A stretch of 64,000 bases of DNA from Bacteroidota bacterium (GCA_029558535.1 JAKQEK010000071.1:1-64000); one strand, 5' to 3'. Shown: positions 36,534 through 45,038, counted from the stretch's first letter. Notes: generated from the letters alone by a model not told the origin. Translations and numbers: made by a program.

Positions 36534-38198
36534 CTACTCAAACACCACCTTTTCCACCTTCACCAATTTCCCATCAACAAACAAATTACAAACATAAACC
36601 CCCGCTTTCCAGCCTTTTGTTGAAATAACTGTTGTTTCGCCGGTAATTTTTATATTTTCTTTTTGTTCTCCGTTTATGCCCGTAATTTTAAATTCCACAT
36701 TTTTGTATGATGCCAGAAAAACCTTAACTGTAAAATCGTTATTAGTTGGGTTGGGATATAGTTGCATTTCGGGTTCTTCGAGGTTTTGTATTTCTGAGCC
36801 GAGCTGAATGTAAATTGTACGGTTTGCTGTTTTTGTGCATCCTTCTTGCGTAACAGTTACTTGTACATTATATTCTCCAACTTCTGTAAATGTTACTACT
36901 GGATTACGCTCTGTGCTGGGTGGAATGGTTACTGAGCTTGTCGAAGTAAAGTCCCATTCCCAGCTATCTACATAAGCATTGTTGTTGTAAAACTTTACCT
37001 CTGCTTCTCCATCGGTTAAATAAAAGGTATCCTTAGCAGTGCCAAATTCCTCGTAAGCATACACAATGGGGCGTAAATAATCGCAACCTTGAGGAAGGTG
37101 TGAACCATAATCCGGCATATACCATTTTGCAATGGCAAGGGCTCGCTGCGAATCGCCAACTTCGTAAAACCATCCACCCACTATTAAAGTGTCCTGAAAA
37201 ACAGCAAGTGCATTAACTGATGCATTTGTCCCATTGCCCAAACTATGCCAGTTGTAACCGTCCCAACGGGCTATGTGATTGACAGTTAAGCCATTTACGG
37301 TTGTGTCAAATAAACCTCCCACATATAAGTCACCCCTATACATGGTCATGGCTTTAGGATTAATACCATAAACACCATTATTAACAGAATGCCATTTAAA
37401 GCTATCAAACATAGCCACACCTTTAGAATAAATAGTGTTGTCAACGTAATGGAACGCCCCACCGATATATAATTGATTATTCGTTGTATCAACTATCAAC
37501 GAAGTAACGCTGCCTATTGGACTTCCCTGAAATGAAGGCCAGCTTGACATTCCGACTCGTTTATATATACCGGTGTACCTTGTTCCAAGTAGTAACTCAT
37601 TATTAAAAACTTCAAAAGCCATTCCATGAGCAACCTCAACATGTCCTATACTTATCCATGTGCCATCATAGTATGCCTTAACTGTTGCTCCACCTCCAAC
37701 GCCATCAATTTCATAAAAATCGCCACAGGCAAACAAGGTATCATTATGCTCAATTAAATCATAAACATTTCCGTTTGGCTTTGTTGTATAAGGACCTGTC
37801 CAAGAGCTGCCATCCCAGCAGGAAAGAAATGATAAATCGGTCATATTGTTAGGGTACCAGCTATTTGATCCACCAACCCATAACTTATTCTCGTATCTAA
37901 TTGAACAATACATCGGTCCATTTCCCCAAGAATCAATAATACCTATGTTATACCAGTTAAAATTATTCCATTTGCCGAGACACCATAAACCAAGCTCTCC
38001 TGCATGAGAAAATGCTCCAGTCATAAAAATAGTATCATGGTCAACATATAAAACATCTACATAAGGACAATGCCCAGGACAAGGATCATTATTAATATGA
38101 AGTGTATCTCCAAAATAAGTATGCCAGGATTGTGCTGTAGAGATTAAACTGCTTAATATCAGGCAGATAAAAGTAATGATAATAATTGATTTTTTCAT
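36534..38198 (-). CDS. T9SS-sorted secreted protein (type A C-terminal domain) with propeller-like repeats and a PKD-like domain
   Basis: Exported protein of 554 residues. Signal peptide 1-22 (ending STAQ). Residues 30-370 repeat a pattern of IYIGGAF / LYVGGLFD / LIVGGWFYEVGD with W-N-x-L/I-G blades (IARWDGYNWHSLGNG), as in delta-60/Kelch-like propellers. A PKD-like segment follows (DSWEWDFTSTSSVT..GEYNVQVTVTQEGC, about 400-465). The last 75 residues are a Por-secretion C-terminal domain: LYPNPTNNDFTVKV, FKITGINGEQ, and the end AGVYVCNLFVDGKLVKVEKV. It should be delivered by the T9SS. The ligand is unknown. Confidence 0.85.
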   Translation of the reverse strand: MKKSIIIITFICLILSSLISTAQSWHTYFGDTLHINNDPCPGHCPYVDVLYVDHDTIFMTGAFSHAGELGLWCLGKWNNFNWYNIGIIDSWGNGPMYCSIRYENKLWVGGSNSWYPNNMTDLSFLSCWDGSSWTGPYTTKPNGNVYDLIEHNDTLFACGDFYEIDGVGGGATVKAYYDGTWISIGHVEVAHGMAFEVFNNELLLGTRYTGIYKRVGMSSWPSFQGSPIGSVTSLIVDTTNNQLYIGGAFHYVDNTIYSKGVAMFDSFKWHSVNNGVYGINPKAMTMYRGDLYVGGLFDTTVNGLTVNHIARWDGYNWHSLGNGTNASVNALAVFQDTLIVGGWFYEVGDSQRALAIAKWYMPDYGSHLPQGCDYLRPIVYAYEEFGTAKDTFYLTDGEAEVKFYNNNAYVDSWEWDFTSTSSVTIPPSTERNPVVTFTEVGEYNVQVTVTQEGCTKTANRTIYIQLGSEIQNLEEPEMQLYPNPTNNDFTVKVFLASYKNVEFKITGINGEQKENIKITGETTVISTKGWKAGVYVCNLFVDGKLVKVEKVVFE

Positions 38199-38221
38199 TT
38201 TTTAATCAAAGATATTAAATT

Positions 38222-38407
38222 TTATATTAGCGATATATTGCAAATTTCTTTAACAAGTTGTCTTGCATTTCTTGTTCCCATAGTAATACATTCCGGCACT
38301 TTTTCTCCACTTATAAGATAAAGAATATATCTTGCTTTTACTGTTGCAAGGCTAATAGGGCATTTATATACCAAATCGGTTGCAATAGTAAACCGCTTAG
38401 TATTCAT
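38222..38407 (-). CDS. Possible small protein, unknown function
   Basis: 61 codons from the ATG at 38405-38407; the frame extends upstream to a TTG. No signal peptide or motif is visible. The composition is ordinary (KCPISLATVKARYILYLIS, then ECITMGTRNARQLVKEICN), more protein-like than the opposite frame, and it lies just upstream of the T9SS gene's start in the same direction reversed. I cannot exclude a chance ORF. Confidence 0.3.
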   Translation of the reverse strand: MNTKRFTIATDLVYKCPISLATVKARYILYLISGEKVPECITMGTRNARQLVKEICNISLI

Positions 38408-38483
38408 ATGATAAAGAGTTTTTTCGTTATTATACAAAGATAATAAAATAATAAATTAAAAATTCCAAATCCCAAAAATCCAA

Positions 38484-38569
38484 AACGTGAAAACAACGGC
38501 AATTATGTAGGATTAATTCATGGTTCGGCACTGCTCACCAAACATGAATTAACCCTACAATTGCACGTT
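38484..38569. repeat. Large imperfect hairpin repeat
   Basis: Arms tgtaggattaattcatg (38506-38522) and catgaattaaccctaca (38543-38559) pair at 16 of 17 positions around a 20 nt loop. An outer pair, aacgtg (38484-38489) and cacgtt (38564-38569), with caat/attg between, extends it. It lies just downstream of the 607-residue protein gene but lacks a T-tract. Confidence 0.7.
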
Positions 38570-38587
38570 GTAAGAATAGAATTTATT

Positions 38588-40411
38588 TTAATTCAAATAC
38601 TGTTGTTTAACGCTATCCAGTAATGCCTGTTCTTCCGGAGATATGTTTCCGTCAACGGAAGCTGTTTTGACCATTAGTTTGTAAATCTTTTCACAATCTT
38701 TACGGTCTTCAGGCATTCTTAATACCAACTGATTATTCACTGCCATATCAAGCATACCTTCGATTTTTGATGGTGCATAGCCCCATTTCTTAGCCATTTT
38801 CTTTGCAAAATCAATTTCTTCGGCATCAAATACTCCGTCAGCAGCAATCATAATAAGTATGTTGTTAAATGCGTAATCTCTGACTTTGTACATTGCATCA
38901 AGTTTCTTAGGATTGACATTTGCAATAAACAGATTTGCATTTGCTTTAAAGTACTCCAGATAATCGTTCTGAGACATAATATCAGAGATAATCCATTCAT
39001 TTTTAGTCGAGTTTATCTGGTTTCCACAGTATGGACAGCTTAAATCTGTTGTGTCAGAAATTGTTCCTCCACAGGATGGACATTGATGAGCATATACAGA
39101 GCCTTTATTCTGGGCAGAGGTAATGTCTTTTGACATCATTACTACTTCGTTTTTACTCGTAACAGCCATATCAAGCAATTGTGCTTTTCCGTTATTTATG
39201 ACAACTCTTTGATATGATGATTTTACTGCAAGAGCAAGTATATTCTTATTATCTTTCTGTAATGCACCAATCAATGTAACATCATTTAAGAATATTCTGT
39301 TATAAACAAAGTGATTTGAGGAGCCTATTTCAACTTCGAACTTATTATAGAATTCATCTGTAACAAATCTTCGCATTAATTTAGGATCTTTCAACACTCT
39401 GGCAGTTTCGATTTGCAGATATCCGTTGCTGGCTTTATCTTCAATAATCTGAACTGCAAAATCAGGATCAGCATCTGAAATATCTTCTATCTTATTTGCT
39501 AAAGTATTGCTCATGTCATGCAAATGAGATGTGGTTACATAATCGTCTGCCTGAGTGATCTCTGCCAGAACCCAGTCGTATTCTCCACTGTTTGTAATGG
39601 TACCACAATACGGACATTTACTCATATCTCCCATATTCGCGGATAAATCTCCGCCACAATTCGGACAATTGTAGGTATGATACATATCTTTTGATACAGT
39701 AGAATTCTTTCGTATAAATGACCAATATTCAACAAATTCTTCAAATGATGCTGTATTTAAATTTGGATAGGCTTCCGATACAAATTTGTCTTTAATACTT
39801 GCAAATACACCAACATGCATAACATCAAATACTCCGTCAGATTCAATTTTATCAATAACAACAGCCTTAATTTCGAGTTTTTCAAGCAAATTACGCTGTT
39901 TAAGAATATTCATCATCTTAAATTGAGTATTTACCCTTTGATACATACCGTCAGAAATAAAACGGCGTACTTTAGAAATATTCATTTCCGACCATGCTGC
40001 CTGAATATCAGTAAAGGCTTTTCTGACTTTGCCTGTGAATTCTTCTTCATTAAAATCGGGATGAGCAATTTTAAAGGCTGCAAGTCCTTTCACATCTTTT
40101 TTAGTAGGAACAGTATTAGAAGGAATTTTATTCAGGATTGAACCTTGTTTTTTCTTCCTGGCAAAAATTATTGCTCCAATAATAATAATGGCAATAACAA
40201 TAATATTTAACGGGAATGGTAACATCATAATGAGATAGAATATTAAAGCACCTATTCCATCACCTCCGCCACTACTGCTTCCGCCACCACCGCCACCGGC
40301 TCCACCCATGCGGGCAAAGATATCTGTACTAATTAGTGTTGCACACAGAACAATAAAAATAAAAATCAGTAAATGTTGATTTTTTACTAAAAATGAATTT
40401 AATTTCTTCAT
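38588..40411 (-). CDS. Membrane protein with Tim44-like, two zinc-ribbon and TerB-like domains
   Basis: 607 residues. A signal or anchor (15-32), a Gly/Ser-rich segment (GGAGGGGGGSSSGGG, 36-50) and a second membrane helix (about 55-88) lead into a long soluble part. A Tim44-like region (about 115-235: FTGKVRKAFTDIQAAWSEM) is followed by zinc ribbon 1 (CPNCGGDL..CPYCGT, near 248-270), a second Tim44-like stretch, zinc ribbon 2 (CPSCGGTIS..CPYCGN, near 441-460) and a TerB-like helical tail (IMIAADGVFDAEEIDFAKKMAKKWG). The duplicated ribbon-plus-Tim44-like unit suggests internal duplication. The function is unknown. It appears monocistronic. Confidence 0.7.
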   Translation of the reverse strand: MKKLNSFLVKNQHLLIFIFIVLCATLISTDIFARMGGAGGGGGGSSSGGGDGIGALIFYLIMMLPFPLNIIVIAIIIIGAIIFARKKKQGSILNKIPSNTVPTKKDVKGLAAFKIAHPDFNEEEFTGKVRKAFTDIQAAWSEMNISKVRRFISDGMYQRVNTQFKMMNILKQRNLLEKLEIKAVVIDKIESDGVFDVMHVGVFASIKDKFVSEAYPNLNTASFEEFVEYWSFIRKNSTVSKDMYHTYNCPNCGGDLSANMGDMSKCPYCGTITNSGEYDWVLAEITQADDYVTTSHLHDMSNTLANKIEDISDADPDFAVQIIEDKASNGYLQIETARVLKDPKLMRRFVTDEFYNKFEVEIGSSNHFVYNRIFLNDVTLIGALQKDNKNILALAVKSSYQRVVINNGKAQLLDMAVTSKNEVVMMSKDITSAQNKGSVYAHQCPSCGGTISDTTDLSCPYCGNQINSTKNEWIISDIMSQNDYLEYFKANANLFIANVNPKKLDAMYKVRDYAFNNILIMIAADGVFDAEEIDFAKKMAKKWGYAPSKIEGMLDMAVNNQLVLRMPEDRKDCEKIYKLMVKTASVDGNISPEEQALLDSVKQQYLN

Positions 40412-40508
40412 GGATAGAAAAGTTTATATTTGAATGTAAAACTAACTAAAAAAAATAATCAGTCAATATAAATTATTAACAATAATTAAACAGAATCTAA
40501 AATTCTAA

Positions 40509-40516
40509 TATTTTTG
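40509..40516 (+). promoter_or_regulatory. -7 element very close to the YciB-Nudix start
   Basis: TATTTTTG (TAnnTTTG) ends only 4 nt before the first ATG (40520). If used, transcription would begin at or within the start codons, giving a leaderless or nearly leaderless mRNA. Confidence 0.35.
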
Positions 40517-40519
40517 CAA

Positions 40520-41596
40520 ATGATGAAGATTACAGAAATTCTAAAAACATTACTGCCGGGTTTATTGCCTTTGCTGGTTTTTATCATTGCCGATGAAATA
40601 TGGGGAACAGAAATTGGGCTGTATATAGCTGTTGGTTTTGGTATAATACAATTAATAGTAGTTTATTTTAAAGAAAAGCGATTCGATAAATTCGTATTTT
40701 TTGATACTTTATTGATTGTATGTATGGGTGTTGTATCAATCATTTTGGAGAATGACATATTTTTTAAATTAAAACCCGGAATTATAGGTCTTATACTTGT
40801 GGGAATACTTGGCATCTCAGCATTTTCTTCTAAAAACATAATGATGAAAATGTCACAAAACTATCTCAAAGGGATAAAAATCAATAAGGAGCAGGAAAAA
40901 GCAATGTTACGCAGCATCAGGATTCTTTTTTGGATTTTTTCAGCTCATACTTTCCTGGTTTTTTATTCGGCAATTTATATGTCCAAAGAGGCTTGGGGAT
41001 TTATAAGCGGTGTTTTGTTTTATCTTGTGTTTGCTGTATTTTTTGTTTTTGAGCTAACAAGGAATTTGATGTTAAGACGTAAGAATAGGAATGAGGAAAT
41101 GCTTGCTGAGGTAGATGAAAACGGAAAAATAATCGGACAAATAAGCAGGAGTGAAGCACATAATGGGTCAATGAAACTACATCCCGTTATTCATGTACAT
41201 ATAATTAATGAAAAGGGTGATATTTTATTGCAAAAAAGGTGTATGAGTAAAATAATTCAGCCGGGTAAATGGGATACGGCAGTAGGAGGGCATATTTCAT
41301 ACGCTGAAAAAATTGAAAGTGCTCTGGAAAGAGAAACTAAAGAAGAACTAGGATTGGACAATGTTAAATTTAGTTTTATCACAAAATATATCTGGAAATC
41401 TGAAGTAGAAGCAGAACTTGTTTTTGTATTTATTGCTAAACATGAAGCATTTGATTTTAAACCAAATTCCGAAGTGGATGAAGTTAGATTTTGGGATAAG
41501 AACAAAATTCGTAAAAATCTTGGCAAAAATATTTTCACTCCTAATTTCGAAGTGGAATTTGTAAAGATACTTTCTAACCTAAAAGTTAAGAACTAG
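40520..41596 (+). CDS. YciB-like membrane domain fused to a Nudix hydrolase
   Basis: About 358 residues from the double ATG at 40520/40523. Residues 1-195 have five or six hydrophobic segments and resemble the septation protein A (YciB/IspZ) fold: LLPGLLPLLVFIIADEIWG, IAVGFGIIQLIVVYFK, FDTLLIVCMGVVSII, FKLKPGIIGLILVG. A basic linker (RRKNRNEEM) leads to a cytosolic Nudix domain with a perfect box, GHISYAEKIESALERETKEE-LGL, and an upstream HPVIHVHIINEKGDILLQKR strand like those of Idi-type enzymes. Membrane-tethered nucleotide or isoprenoid-diphosphate hydrolysis is an inference. It is a single gene. Confidence 0.7.
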   Translation: MMKITEILKTLLPGLLPLLVFIIADEIWGTEIGLYIAVGFGIIQLIVVYFKEKRFDKFVFFDTLLIVCMGVVSIILENDIFFKLKPGIIGLILVGILGISAFSSKNIMMKMSQNYLKGIKINKEQEKAMLRSIRILFWIFSAHTFLVFYSAIYMSKEAWGFISGVLFYLVFAVFFVFELTRNLMLRRKNRNEEMLAEVDENGKIIGQISRSEAHNGSMKLHPVIHVHIINEKGDILLQKRCMSKIIQPGKWDTAVGGHISYAEKIESALERETKEELGLDNVKFSFITKYIWKSEVEAELVFVFIAKHEAFDFKPNSEVDEVRFWDKNKIRKNLGKNIFTPNFEVEFVKILSNLKVKN

Positions 41597-42174
41597 TCTC
41601 TAAATCAAAGCTTATATTGTAAAATTGAGGCTTAAAGTGTCTTTCTAACCTTCACAAAAAAATAAAAAGTGCAATTTTATTCTAAAAAAGTTTGATTTTT
41701 TTCAAAACATTCGTTTTTTGCAAAAAAAATCTCTAATTAATTTTTACCAATAGTAAAATGTTTCTCAAATTATTTAGTGATAGCAAGACACATAAGTATA
41801 ATTTTTAAATTTTAAAGCCTGCGAGAATTCAATATTTGAATAGTTTGCTTAATTCAGACCGATATATTAAAGACAAAAAGCATTTAAAACACAAAATGGA
41901 CTTTGGTTTTAAATATTGAATTTTCAGTTTGATTATTAAATTTATCAAAATACATCTGATGCAAATTTTATGATTATACAAAAAACATAAAAGCATTTTT
42001 CATAAGAGACAATTTATAGAAAATCAAAATCAATAAAAAAATCAAAATAAATATGCTCATATTTTTAATTTTAAGAGGGTAGGAGGCAGAGTTTTTTTTA
42101 GGGAATATAAATATCAGATAAAACAAAATCATTAAAAATACACGATTTTTATTTTTTTTTAAATGGAACTTTTG

Positions 42175-42297
42175 ATTACATGTGTAATTATTATATTTAC
42201 ATTAATACTGCGATTACAAATGTGAATCAATGAATTTACAATGAAAATGTATTTAAATAATTACAGATGTATATATTTGCGTATTTACAAATGTAAT
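42175..42297. promoter_or_regulatory. Distal operator group, ATTACA-NN-TGTAAT sites
   Basis: Four sites: attacatgtgtaat (42175-42188, perfect palindrome), attacaaatgtgaat (42213-42227, imperfect), attacagatgtat (42260-42272, imperfect) and tttacaaatgtaat (42284-42297, one end base different). They match the proximal group near the XRE gene start. Confidence 0.6.
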
Positions 42298-42342
42298 CAT
42301 TACGTAGTATTTGTAAAACCAATATTTCAGATATTTAATATA

Positions 42343-42495
42343 CTGTAAATCAATTATATAAGATATTTATATGAAGTATTATATAAAATAAAATGATTAT
42401 TGTTATAAATAAATCTCCAAATTGTGTAAAATATGGATATTTCATACAACGTAAATACCTGAAAACCAATTATATAATATGATTTATATGAAGTG
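42343..42495 (+). repeat. Direct repeat pair, about 36 bp, 118 bp apart
   Basis: 42343-42378 and 42460-42495 share ctg.aaa.caattatataa, a short variable part, then atttatatgaagt. Non-coding; they lie between the two operator groups. Confidence 0.55.
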
Positions 42496-42671
42496 TTGAC
42501 TAAAATGTGATAGAATTTGACTAAATACTTTGATTTATTTGTGTTTATTTGTATAATACTTACAAAATTACTCGTTTAATATACTGATATTAAGCAAATT
42601 TATAAGTATATCGAAAGTATAATTGCAAGTATTATGCCGTAAATTAGTGCCATATTTTGATAATAATCGAC

Positions 42672-42743
42672 ATTACATTTGTAATGTTATAAATGTTTAT
42701 AAAAGATTACAGATGTAATTTAATAATATATTACATTTGTAAA
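42672..42743. promoter_or_regulatory. Proximal operator group overlapping the XRE promoter
   Basis: Three sites: attacatttgtaat (42672-42685, perfect), attacagatgtaat (42706-42719, perfect) and attacatttgtaaa (42730-42743, one base off). The first and third contain TACATTTG (42674-42681, 42732-42739), which matches the -7 promoter element TAnnTTTG; the third ends 20 bp before the ATG. This arrangement suits autorepression. Confidence 0.6.
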
Positions 42744-42762
42744 TCGAAAAATTAATAAAAAT

Positions 42763-43284
42763 ATGAAAGATCGAATTGCTAAAATTTTGCGGGAAGAAGG
42801 AATGACTGCTGCAAAATTTGCTGAGGAAATCGGAGTTCAGGCTTCGGGAATTTCTCATATTCTTTCGGGAAGAAATAATCCTTCGACAGATTTTCTAGTT
42901 AAAATTCTAGAGCGTTTTCGGGGAATAAATTCTGAGTGGTTGCTTTTAGGCAAAGGAAACATGTATAAAAGTGGTTTAAATTCTACAATAAATGAAGCTG
43001 GCCAAGCCACACATGATAAAATTGGTACTGATTTGTTTAGTGCAGCTCAAAATAATTCAAAGCTAGAATCTTCAATAAAACATGAACCTGAAAGTCTGAT
43101 TGAGTCTGAAGAAGAAATTGATTTGAGTAATATTCATGATAACTCTGATATTCATATTAGCACCGGTAAAACTCCGATCACTTCACAAGAATACGAAAAG
43201 CAGACTAGTGAGCGGAAAGTTGAAAAAATTGTTATTTTCTTTAATGATAATAGTTTTGAGGCATATAATCCTCATCAAAAATAG
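42763..43284 (+). CDS. XRE-family transcriptional regulator
   Basis: DNA-binding protein of 173 residues. An N-terminal HTH_3 domain (6-60) has MTAAKFAEEIGVQASGISHILSGRNNPSTDFLVKIL, with the recognition helix around QASGISHILSG, and the LERFRGINSEWLLLGKG extension typical of Bacteroidota XRE proteins. A polar, low-complexity middle (70-150, Ser/Glu/Asn-rich) precedes a short C-terminal strand, VEKIVIFFNDNSFEAYNP. There is no peptidase or ligand domain. The palindromic sites upstream suggest that it binds them as a dimer and regulates itself. Other targets are unknown. Confidence 0.85.
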   Translation: MKDRIAKILREEGMTAAKFAEEIGVQASGISHILSGRNNPSTDFLVKILERFRGINSEWLLLGKGNMYKSGLNSTINEAGQATHDKIGTDLFSAAQNNSKLESSIKHEPESLIESEEEIDLSNIHDNSDIHISTGKTPITSQEYEKQTSERKVEKIVIFFNDNSFEAYNPHQK

Positions 43285-43312
43285 CTTTAATCTAATATTG
43301 AATTATTAATAA

Positions 43313-44326
43313 TTACGAGATTTCTCCACGAAGTGATAATCCTAAAAGCTTTGCGGTTTCTTTATAAGAGAAATTTTTAGCAAGTAAAAACATCATTTTT
43401 GTAACAGCGGCTTCGGTAGTCATATCCTTTCCGCTTATTACACCAATTTCCTCGAGTTTAAGGCTGGTTGCATATTTACCATGTTGAACTTTACCAACAG
43501 TACACTGACTAATATTGATAATAGTAATTCCTTTTTTTATTGCGGTTTTAAGAATTGAGTTAATTTCCTCATCTGTAGGAGCATTACCGGAGCCAAAAGT
43601 CTCTAAAATAATCCCTTTAAGCCCATTTATTGAGGTAATTGATTTAACAACAGCAGGACTTATTCCGGGAAATAATTTTAGTATTGCTATGTCCGTACAA
43701 AATTCAGTATGAGTTATAAGAAAATCGAGTTTGTTTTGTAACAGGCGGTCTTCGAAAAGCTTTATGTCAGTGCCTATTTTGGCTAGTACAGGATAGTTTG
43801 GAGAAATAAATGCATCGAAGTTATCGGCACTAAATTTTGTTGTTCTATTACCTCTGAATAGTCGGTTTTCAAAATAAATACAAACTTCATTAATAAGAGC
43901 TTTGCCGTTGTTTGTCATACAGGCAAGTTCCATTGCAGCAATGATGTTTTCACGCCCATCTGTACGAATTAATCCGATTGGAAGTTGTGAACCTGTTAGA
44001 ATTACAGGTTTAGAAAGATTCTCCAACATATAGCTTAATGCCGAAGCAGTATATGCCATAGTGTCAGAACCATGTAATATTACAAATCCATCGAAATTAT
44101 CGTAGTGTTCTTCCAGAGTTTTGGCAATTTTTACCCAGAATTCAGGATTTGCATCAGCCGAGTCAATAGGCTCTTCAAAACTATATGAACTTATTTCAGC
44201 TGGGAAATTTCTAAGAAGTGGGATATAACTTAAAAGGTTTTCAAAATTAAAAGGCAATAGAACTCCCTTATCGTCCTTTATCATGCCTATTGTACCACCG
44301 GTGTAAATAATAATAATCTTTCGCAT
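43313..44326 (-). CDS. ansA: L-asparaginase, type I (cytoplasmic)
   Basis: Hydrolyses L-asparagine to aspartate and ammonia. 337 residues, no signal peptide, so the cytoplasmic type. The first catalytic Thr lies in IIIYTGGTIGMI (near residue 12) and the second, with Asp, in FVILHGSDTMAYTASALSYML (about 83-103). The substrate-contact VILTGSQLPIG and the late VILETFGSGNAPTD segment follow the family. A TAATTTTG -7 element on the minus strand (44343-44350) is 17 bp before the ATG. It converges with the XRE gene. Confidence 0.92.
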   Translation of the reverse strand: MRKIIIIYTGGTIGMIKDDKGVLLPFNFENLLSYIPLLRNFPAEISSYSFEEPIDSADANPEFWVKIAKTLEEHYDNFDGFVILHGSDTMAYTASALSYMLENLSKPVILTGSQLPIGLIRTDGRENIIAAMELACMTNNGKALINEVCIYFENRLFRGNRTTKFSADNFDAFISPNYPVLAKIGTDIKLFEDRLLQNKLDFLITHTEFCTDIAILKLFPGISPAVVKSITSINGLKGIILETFGSGNAPTDEEINSILKTAIKKGITIINISQCTVGKVQHGKYATSLKLEEIGVISGKDMTTEAAVTKMMFLLAKNFSYKETAKLLGLSLRGEIS

Positions 44327-44342
44327 TACATTAAATTTGCTG

Positions 44343-44350
44343 CAAAATTA
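44343..44350 (-). promoter_or_regulatory. ansA -7 element
   Basis: CAAAATTA on the plus strand reads TAATTTTG on the minus strand and matches TAnnTTTG, 17 bp before the asparaginase ATG. Confidence 0.5.
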
Positions 44351-44532
44351 TAAATAATATATAAGTATTTAAAGATTCATAGATATTTTGATTTATGTCA
44401 AAGAATAGCTTTTGCGTATGTTTTTGCCATTGTTTAATAAAGCGAGTAGCTGCAAATACTCCCGAACAGTCGTGACCTGTTATTACAGAAGGTTCAGTAA
44501 GAATATGCCAGAAAATAGAAATCTAAAATTAT

Positions 44533-44886
44533 TTAAATACAATTTATTTCTTCTTTAATAATTTCAAGTTCGTTTTCCATTTCTTCAATGCCATCAGTAA
44601 TTGCCTGCATATCATCTATATTGTTTTTTTGTAGTTCTATAGCGAGAACTTCCATTATTTCGTAACAGACTGATTTAGAGGCTTCTTCTATTATAAGGGC
44701 ATTTTTTATAAAAGCTTCTTTATCACTTTTCTTAACCGCATTTCTTATGTTTTTTAAAGCTTTCGAGAAGTCTTTCATGAAAGTAGAGTGCAAAACAGAT
44801 ATTTGTTTTTCGTTATTTCCAACCAGAATTACTAATTCATCGTGGTTGTAATGTCGCAGAAATTGCAACCTATCTATATTTTTCAT
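44533..44886 (-). CDS. Small helical protein of unknown function
   Basis: 117 residues, predicted all-helical and acidic, with no signal peptide. The helix spacing (KALKNIRNAVKKSDKEAFIK, then IEEASKSVCYEIMEVLAIELQ) resembles an Hpt phosphotransfer bundle, but the phospho-accepting His-x2-K-G is missing (EEASKSV occupies the place). It lies alone between asparaginase and murF-alr on the same strand. No function is assigned. Confidence 0.6.
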   Translation of the reverse strand: MKNIDRLQFLRHYNHDELVILVGNNEKQISVLHSTFMKDFSKALKNIRNAVKKSDKEAFIKNALIIEEASKSVCYEIMEVLAIELQKNNIDDMQAITDGIEEMENELEIIKEEINCI

Positions 44887-45038
44887 AATTATTTGTTTTT
44901 ATCCATTCTCATTTACCATTATCTTGTACGGAATCAAAATATGATTGTTGCAGATAATATCATTAATTATACTTATAAAACGATTTTATTTTTAACAAAT
45001 TATTACAGTTTAAAAGCAAGAAAATATAGCACCTTCTA

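Larger units (their letters stand above)
38199..38587. other. Gap with a possible small gene and a large hairpin
   Basis: Between two minus-strand genes. It contains the possible 61-codon gene at 38222-38407, a short run of aatccca-type near-repeats at 38461-38482, and the hairpin at 38484-38569. Nothing else was recognised. Confidence 0.5.
41597..42762. other. Long AT-rich non-coding region before the XRE regulator
   Basis: 1.17 kb without a credible gene. It holds two groups of palindromic sites (listed separately), a pair of direct repeats at 42343-42378 and 42460-42495 (sharing caattatataa and atttatatgaagt), and otherwise A/T-rich sequence. A small regulatory RNA cannot be excluded. Confidence 0.55.

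Noticed and set aside
38258..38443. Plus-strand frame opposite the possible small gene
   Set aside because: Its composition is rich in His, Cys and Phe with no motif or promoter, and the opposite frame is the more protein-like; at most one is real.
42041..42160. Possible short gene or CRISPR-like array in the 1.2 kb region before the XRE gene
   Set aside because: The repeated sites are short palindromes with irregular spacing and no spacer pattern; no frame with a credible start was seen.
43285..43312. Terminator between the XRE gene and asparaginase
   Set aside because: attattaataat is a short AT-only palindrome without a GC stem or T-tract.
44533..44886. Hpt phosphotransfer domain
   Set aside because: The helix spacing is suggestive, but the phospho-accepting His and following Lys-Gly are absent, so I left it as unknown.
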